Under the pieces are notes generated by a model, which saw only the letters and a program-made list of their open reading frames with translations, made no database searches and was not told where the DNA came from. From Solirubrobacterales bacterium (GTDB lineage: Bacteria; Actinomycetota; Thermoleophilia; Solirubrobacterales; Solirubrobacteraceae): a DNA stretch of 8,396 nt. Of this stretch, positions 5,573-8,396 are shown one piece after another (the stretch's first letter is position 1; each line of letters opens with the position of its first letter). Location: contig JAOPZO010000394.1 of NCBI GenBank assembly GCA_025964065.1, positions 1-8,396 on the forward strand, in the 5' to 3' direction. A program made the position numbers and the translations under genes.

Positions 5573-5579
5573 CGCGCCC

Positions 5580-6497
5580 ATGCCCACCCGGAACGACGTC
5601 ACCTTCCCGTCGGGCGGCGAGCGCTGCGCCGCCTACCTGTACCAGCCGGCCGGTGGCCTCGACCCGGCGGACCCCGTGCCGTGCGTCGTCATGGCCCACG
5701 GGTTCTCGGCCACACGGGACGACGGGCTGCCCGCGTACGCGACGGCCTTCGCGGAGGCGGGCTTCGCGGTCCTCGTGTTCGACTACCGCCACTTCGGTTC
5801 CTCGTCAGGGGAGCCGCGGCAGCTCCTCGACATCGGCCGCCAGCAGGACGACTACCGCGCGGCGATCGCCCACGTGCGCACGCTGCCGGGCGTCGACCCC
5901 GACCAGGTCGCGCTCTGGGGCTCGAGCTTCTCGGGCGGGCACGTCCTCACCGTCGCCGCCTCGGACCCGCGCATCGCCGCGGTCCTGGCCCAGGCCCCGT
6001 ACGTCGACTCGATCCCCGTGCTCGCCGGCACGCCGCCGAGGAACATCCTGCGCGGGACCGCCGAGGGGCTCTTCGACCTCGTCGGCTCGCTGCTCGGCCG
6101 CCCGCCGCACTGCATCCCCGCGGTCGCCGAGCCCGGGGGCTTCGCGGTCATGACGCAGCCCCAGGCCGTCCCGGGCTTCGCCGCGATCGCCCCGCACGGG
6201 TCGCGCTGGGAGAACCGCGTGGCCGCCCGGATCATGCTCGGGCTCGCCCCGTACCGGCCCTGCCGCCACGCCGCCGGCCTGCGGATGCCGCTCCTCGTGA
6301 GCGTCTGCGACCAGGACCAGGTCACGCCGCCCGAGCCTGCCGCGAGGGTCGCGGAGCGTGCGCCGCGCGGCGAGCTGCTCCGCTACCCCTACGGCCACTT
6401 CGACATCTACTCGGACCCGCAGCCCAGGGCCGACCAGGTCGCGTTCCTGGTCCGCCACCTGCGAACCGCACGAACACGGGCCGCGCAGCAGCGGTAG
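5580..6497 (+). CDS. Alpha/beta-fold hydrolase
   Basis: This 305-residue cytoplasmic alpha/beta hydrolase has no signal peptide. The oxyanion-hole motif HGFSAT is at 40-45 and the strand/turn VFDYRHFGSSSGEPR at 66-80. The nucleophile elbow WGSSFSGGH spans 113-121, with Ser116 as the likely nucleophile; the small residue at elbow +2 is Ser118 instead of the usual Gly. The likely acid is Asp246 (in CDQDQVTPP) and the base His273 (in YGHFDIY). Between about 145 and 230 lies a cap-like insertion containing RWENRVAARIM. The layout resembles the Hydrolase_4/S9-like esterase and peptidase group, and the substrate cannot be predicted. ATG at 5580 is supported by the N-terminus starting just before the first strand and by the TANNNT box 7 nt upstream. 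It is divergent from the SDR gene and 29 nt ahead of ndh, which has its own promoter-like box. Confidence 0.88.
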   Translation: MPTRNDVTFPSGGERCAAYLYQPAGGLDPADPVPCVVMAHGFSATRDDGLPAYATAFAEAGFAVLVFDYRHFGSSSGEPRQLLDIGRQQDDYRAAIAHVRTLPGVDPDQVALWGSSFSGGHVLTVAASDPRIAAVLAQAPYVDSIPVLAGTPPRNILRGTAEGLFDLVGSLLGRPPHCIPAVAEPGGFAVMTQPQAVPGFAAIAPHGSRWENRVAARIMLGLAPYRPCRHAAGLRMPLLVSVCDQDQVTPPEPAARVAERAPRGELLRYPYGHFDIYSDPQPRADQVAFLVRHLRTARTRAAQQR

Positions 6498-6514
6498 AAG
6501 CGGTGCTCCCGGGG

Positions 6515-6520
6515 TAGCGT
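6515..6520 (+). promoter_or_regulatory. Candidate -10 box (TAGCGT) of ndh
   Basis: TAGCGT fits TANNNT and lies 6 nt before the ATG at 6527. No Shine-Dalgarno sequence is present, so a leaderless transcript is likely. The box lies in the 29-nt gap after the hydrolase stop, so ndh can be expressed independently of the upstream gene. Confidence 0.5.
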
Positions 6521-6526
6521 TCGGGA

Positions 6527-7915
6527 ATGGCCTGGAACGTCGTCATCGCCGGAGGGGGGTTCGGGGGCTTCTACGCCGCCCGGACGCTCGAGAAGGTGCT
6601 CCCGCGGGAGAGCACGAAGGTCACGCTCGTCAACGACGTGAACTTCATGCTCTACACGCCGCTCCTGCCGGGGGCGGCGGGGGGCGCGCTCGAGCCGCGC
6701 CACGTGGTCGTGCCGCTGCGCGAGGAGCTCAAGGAGACCCAGCTGCGGCTCGGCTCGGTCGTCGGCGCGGACTCCGAGGGCCGGACGCTCCGGGTCGAGA
6801 ACCTCGACGGGAGCTGCAGCGACCTGCCCTACGACGAGCTCATCGTCGCGGTCGGCTCCGTCTCTCGCACGCTCCCGATCCCCGGGCTCGCCGAGCACGC
6901 GATCGGCTTCAAGGCGCTGCCCGAGGCGATCGAGCTGCGCAACCGGCTGCTCCGGAGCCTCGAGACCGCCGAGGCGCTCGACGACCCGGTCGAGCGCGCG
7001 CAGTGGCTGACGTTCGTGTTCGTCGGCGCGGGCTACGCGGGCCTGGAGGGCCTCGCGGAGCTCCAGGACTTCGCGGCGGACCTCATGCAGCTCTACCCCA
7101 AGTGCCGCACCCAGGGCATGCGCTGGATCCTCGTCGAGGCGAAGGAGCGCGTGATGACGGAGATCCAGCCCGATCTCGCGGACTTCGGCATGCGCGAGCT
7201 GCGCTCCCGCGGCATCGAGATCATGACCAGCACGACGCTCGACGCCGTCACCGCGAGCTCCGCGAGCCTCTCCACGGGCGAGGTCGTCCCGACCCGCACG
7301 GTCGTCTGGACCGCGGGCGTGAAGCCGCACCCGGTCGTCGCCGACCTGGGCCTGGAGACCGACCGGGGCGGCCGGATCGTCACGGACCGCACCATGCGGG
7401 TCGCCGGTCAGCAGCACGTCTGGGCCATCGGCGACGCCGCCGCGGTCCCCGACCCGGCGCAGGACTACAGGGCCTCGTGCCCGCCCACGGCGCAGCACGC
7501 GATCCGCCAGGGCCGCCTCGTCGCCCGGAACGTCGCCGCGAGCATCGGCCGGGGCAAGGTCAAGCCGTTCACGTACAAGACGCGCGGGGTCTTCGTCGAC
7601 ATGGGCCAGCAGGAGGCCGTCGCCTCCACCATGGGGATCAAGTGGCGTGGCCGGCCCGCCTGGTTCCTGGCCCGGACCTACCACATCGCCCTGATGCCGG
7701 GGACGAAGCGCAAGCTCCGCCTGCTCGCCGACTGGAACGTCCAGCTCCTGTTCGGGCGCGACGCCTCCGAGCTCGGCCGGCTCGGGCACCCGCCGCGGCT
7801 CGCCGAGGCCTCGGGCGGCGGCACACCGTCGCAGCAGACCGTGGGCTCGGGCTCGGGGGACGAGGCGCCGGCGCAGGACCCCGTGGCCGTCACAGGCGAC
7901 GGCACGTCGCGCTGA
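6527..7915 (+). CDS. ndh: Type II NADH:quinone oxidoreductase (NDH-2), FAD-dependent
   Basis: NDH-2 is a single-subunit, peripheral membrane flavoprotein that passes electrons from NADH to the quinone pool without pumping protons. The 462 residues show the N-terminal FAD dinucleotide fold VVIAGGGFGGFYAA (5-18), the FMLYTPLLPGAAGG segment (40-53) and the PYDELIVAVGS segment (101-111). The second fold, for NADH, is FVFVGAGYAGLEGLAEL (163-179). The distal FAD site is HVWAIGDAAAVP (297-308), followed by the quinone-site helix PPTAQHAIRQG (319-329). The C-terminal part (about 345-420, with GVFVDMGQQEAVA and WFLARTYHIALMPG) matches the membrane-anchoring end of actinobacterial Ndh. Residues of about 425-462 are Gly/Ser/Thr/acidic and probably disordered. 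Other members of the pyridine nucleotide-disulfide family are less likely because the redox CxxxxC pair is absent. The start is supported by the leaderless box and by the fold beginning at residue 4. Confidence 0.92.
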   Translation: MAWNVVIAGGGFGGFYAARTLEKVLPRESTKVTLVNDVNFMLYTPLLPGAAGGALEPRHVVVPLREELKETQLRLGSVVGADSEGRTLRVENLDGSCSDLPYDELIVAVGSVSRTLPIPGLAEHAIGFKALPEAIELRNRLLRSLETAEALDDPVERAQWLTFVFVGAGYAGLEGLAELQDFAADLMQLYPKCRTQGMRWILVEAKERVMTEIQPDLADFGMRELRSRGIEIMTSTTLDAVTASSASLSTGEVVPTRTVVWTAGVKPHPVVADLGLETDRGGRIVTDRTMRVAGQQHVWAIGDAAAVPDPAQDYRASCPPTAQHAIRQGRLVARNVAASIGRGKVKPFTYKTRGVFVDMGQQEAVASTMGIKWRGRPAWFLARTYHIALMPGTKRKLRLLADWNVQLLFGRDASELGRLGHPPRLAEASGGGTPSQQTVGSGSGDEAPAQDPVAVTGDGTSR

Positions 7916-7942
7916 GCGTCTGTGCGCCAGATCGGGAGCGGA

Positions 7943-7970
7943 CGTCGAACGTGGGGCGCCGGCTTCGATC
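7943..7970 (+). promoter_or_regulatory. Candidate ECF sigma-factor promoter (CGTCGAA-N16-CGATC) of the DGPF gene
   Basis: CGTCGAA at 7943-7949 is separated by exactly 16 nt from CGATC at 7966-7970. This resembles the TGTCGA(A) / CGA[T/C] pattern I recall for ECF42-type sigma factors, which are typically encoded beside DGPF-domain genes; only the first base of the -35 element differs. Transcription would start near 7977, leaving a leader of about 48 nt before the GTG at 8025. Unlike other promoters here it has no TANNNT box. Confidence 0.45.
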
Positions 7971-7980
7971 CCCTCGTGAC

Positions 7981-8001
7981 CGGCGGCCGACGGGGCCGCC
8001 G
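7981..8001 (+). terminator. 8-bp G+C hairpin downstream of ndh
   Basis: CGGCGGCC (7981-7988) and GGCCGCCG (7994-8001) form a perfect 8-bp stem around the loop GACGG. It begins 65 nt after the ndh stop, so it may end the ndh transcript, although no U-tract follows. If the ECF promoter just upstream is real, the hairpin would instead sit at the 5' end of the DGPF gene's leader and could stabilise it or influence translation. Confidence 0.35.
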
Positions 8002-8011
8002 CCGACACCAC

Positions 8012-8019
8012 GAGGTGAT
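8012..8019 (+). promoter_or_regulatory. Strong Shine-Dalgarno sequence fixing the GTG start of the DGPF gene
   Basis: GAGGTGAT is an eight-base match to the complement of the 16S rRNA 3' end. It is followed by 5 nt and the GTG at 8025. It settles the start codon. It also contrasts with the leaderless-looking genes upstream, which have no such site. Confidence 0.75.
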
Positions 8020-8024
8020 GCGAC

Positions 8025-8384
8025 GTGAAGTACCTGATGCTGGTCTACGGCAACGAGGAGATCTGGGGCGGCCTTGGCCCGGAGGACGTCTCCGCGTTCG
8101 TCGGGAGGGTCGACGCGTTCAACCGCGAGCTCACGGGAAGCGGCGAGCTGCTCTGGGCGGAGGGGCTCGTGACGCGCCCGCTCTCCATGCGCGTCCGGGA
8201 CGGTGCCCCCGTCGTCAGCGACGGGCCCTACCTCGAGACGAAGGAGCACGTCGGCAGCGCGACGATGCTCGACGTCGCGAGCGAGGAGCGGGCGCGGGAG
8301 GTCGCCCGCGCCTACCCCGGGGCGGATCTGGGCGGCGGTATCGAGCTCTGGCCGGTCATGGACCACGGCGGCGGCGAGCCGTGA
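8025..8384 (+). CDS. YCII/DGPF-domain protein (YCII-related)
   Basis: This 119-residue protein has the family start KYLMLVYGNEE (2-12) and the signature DGPYLETKEHVG (66-77). The end, PGADLGGGIELWPV (98-111), parallels the usual PGA...G..EVRPV of the family. Members have a ferredoxin-like alpha+beta fold. Their reaction is not established, although relatives of YciI have been proposed to be enzymes using a conserved His/Asp, and I do not assign an activity. DGPF genes are commonly co-transcribed with ECF sigma factors of group 42. Here an ECF-like promoter lies upstream, and the stop codon overlaps a possible GTG start of the next gene, both consistent with such a pair. The signature has Tyr69 in place of the Phe that gives DGPF its name, a common variant. 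GTG at 8025 is fixed by the strong ribosome-binding site. Confidence 0.87.
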   Translation: MKYLMLVYGNEEIWGGLGPEDVSAFVGRVDAFNRELTGSGELLWAEGLVTRPLSMRVRDGAPVVSDGPYLETKEHVGSATMLDVASEERAREVARAYPGADLGGGIELWPVMDHGGGEP

Positions 8385-8396
8385 GCGCCCCCGGGC
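8381..8396 (+). CDS. Possible start of a further gene, cut by the window edge
   Basis: GTGA at 8381-8384 combines a GTG start with the TGA stop of the DGPF gene, a common form of translational coupling. Only five codons (M-S-A-P-G) are visible. By family context the expected product would be an ECF sigma factor, but nothing in these 16 bases shows that. Confidence 0.3.

Noticed and set aside
6358..8028. A 556-codon plus-strand open frame and a 534-codon minus-strand open frame over ndh
   Set aside because: Both have shadow composition, and the NDH-2 frame explains the region with clear FAD and NAD motifs.
1..8396. CRISPR array, transposase, integrase, tRNA or rRNA genes, toxin-antitoxin or phage-defence genes
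   Set aside because: I looked for repeats with regular spacers, DDE or integrase motifs, cloverleaf-like stretches and defence-type protein motifs on both strands, and saw none. The content is ordinary chromosomal housekeeping and metabolism.

Overview
The window is very G+C rich (by eye roughly 70-75 %), with almost every third codon position G or C, and it is densely coding. It looks like chromosomal DNA of an actinobacterium. Three things point that way: an hrcA-dnaJ pair without grpE-dnaK between them, adjacent HadA-like and HadB-like hot-dog dehydratase subunits, and TANNNT boxes only 5-7 nt ahead of several start codons (leaderless genes). A deep-branching actinobacterial class such as Thermoleophilia is my best guess, but it is an inference from gene order and style, not a placement.

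Layout. Positions 1-91 hold a 47-bp exact direct copy of an internal piece of the first gene, followed by a promoter-like leader. A ten-helix EamA/DMT transporter (92-997) is followed by two hot-dog/MaoC dehydratase subunits (1007-1447 and 1451-1837) that resemble the mycobacterial HadA/HadB heterodimer. A perfect 18-bp palindrome separates these from a tightly coupled heat-shock and ribosome-modification operon: hrcA (1880-2911), dnaJ (2914-4041) and prmA (4038-4853). A short SDR oxidoreductase lies convergently on the minus strand (4867-5508), ending 13 nt from prmA. It shares a 71-bp divergent promoter region with a plus-strand alpha/beta hydrolase (5580-6497). Next come a type II NADH dehydrogenase (6527-7915) and a YCII/DGPF-domain protein (8025-8384). 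The latter sits behind what looks like an ECF sigma-factor promoter, and its stop codon overlaps a possible start of a further gene at the window edge.

How the parts work together. HrcA is the heat-shock repressor and DnaJ the Hsp70 co-chaperone. PrmA methylates ribosomal protein L11 and commonly travels with them. HadA/HadB-like proteins would dehydrate 3-hydroxyacyl thioesters in fatty-acid elongation or a related pathway. Ndh feeds electrons from NADH into the quinone pool without pumping protons. The YCII/DGPF gene probably belongs to an ECF sigma regulon whose sigma gene would lie just beyond the right edge.

I found no mobile element, CRISPR array, tRNA or rRNA, and no clearly new multi-gene system. 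The observations most worth checking are the terminal 47-bp duplication, the recurrent leaderless promoter architecture, the ECF-type promoter before the DGPF gene, an SDR lacking the usual catalytic serine, and the palindromes in the intergenic regions. No gene-free stretch exceeds about 110 bases.
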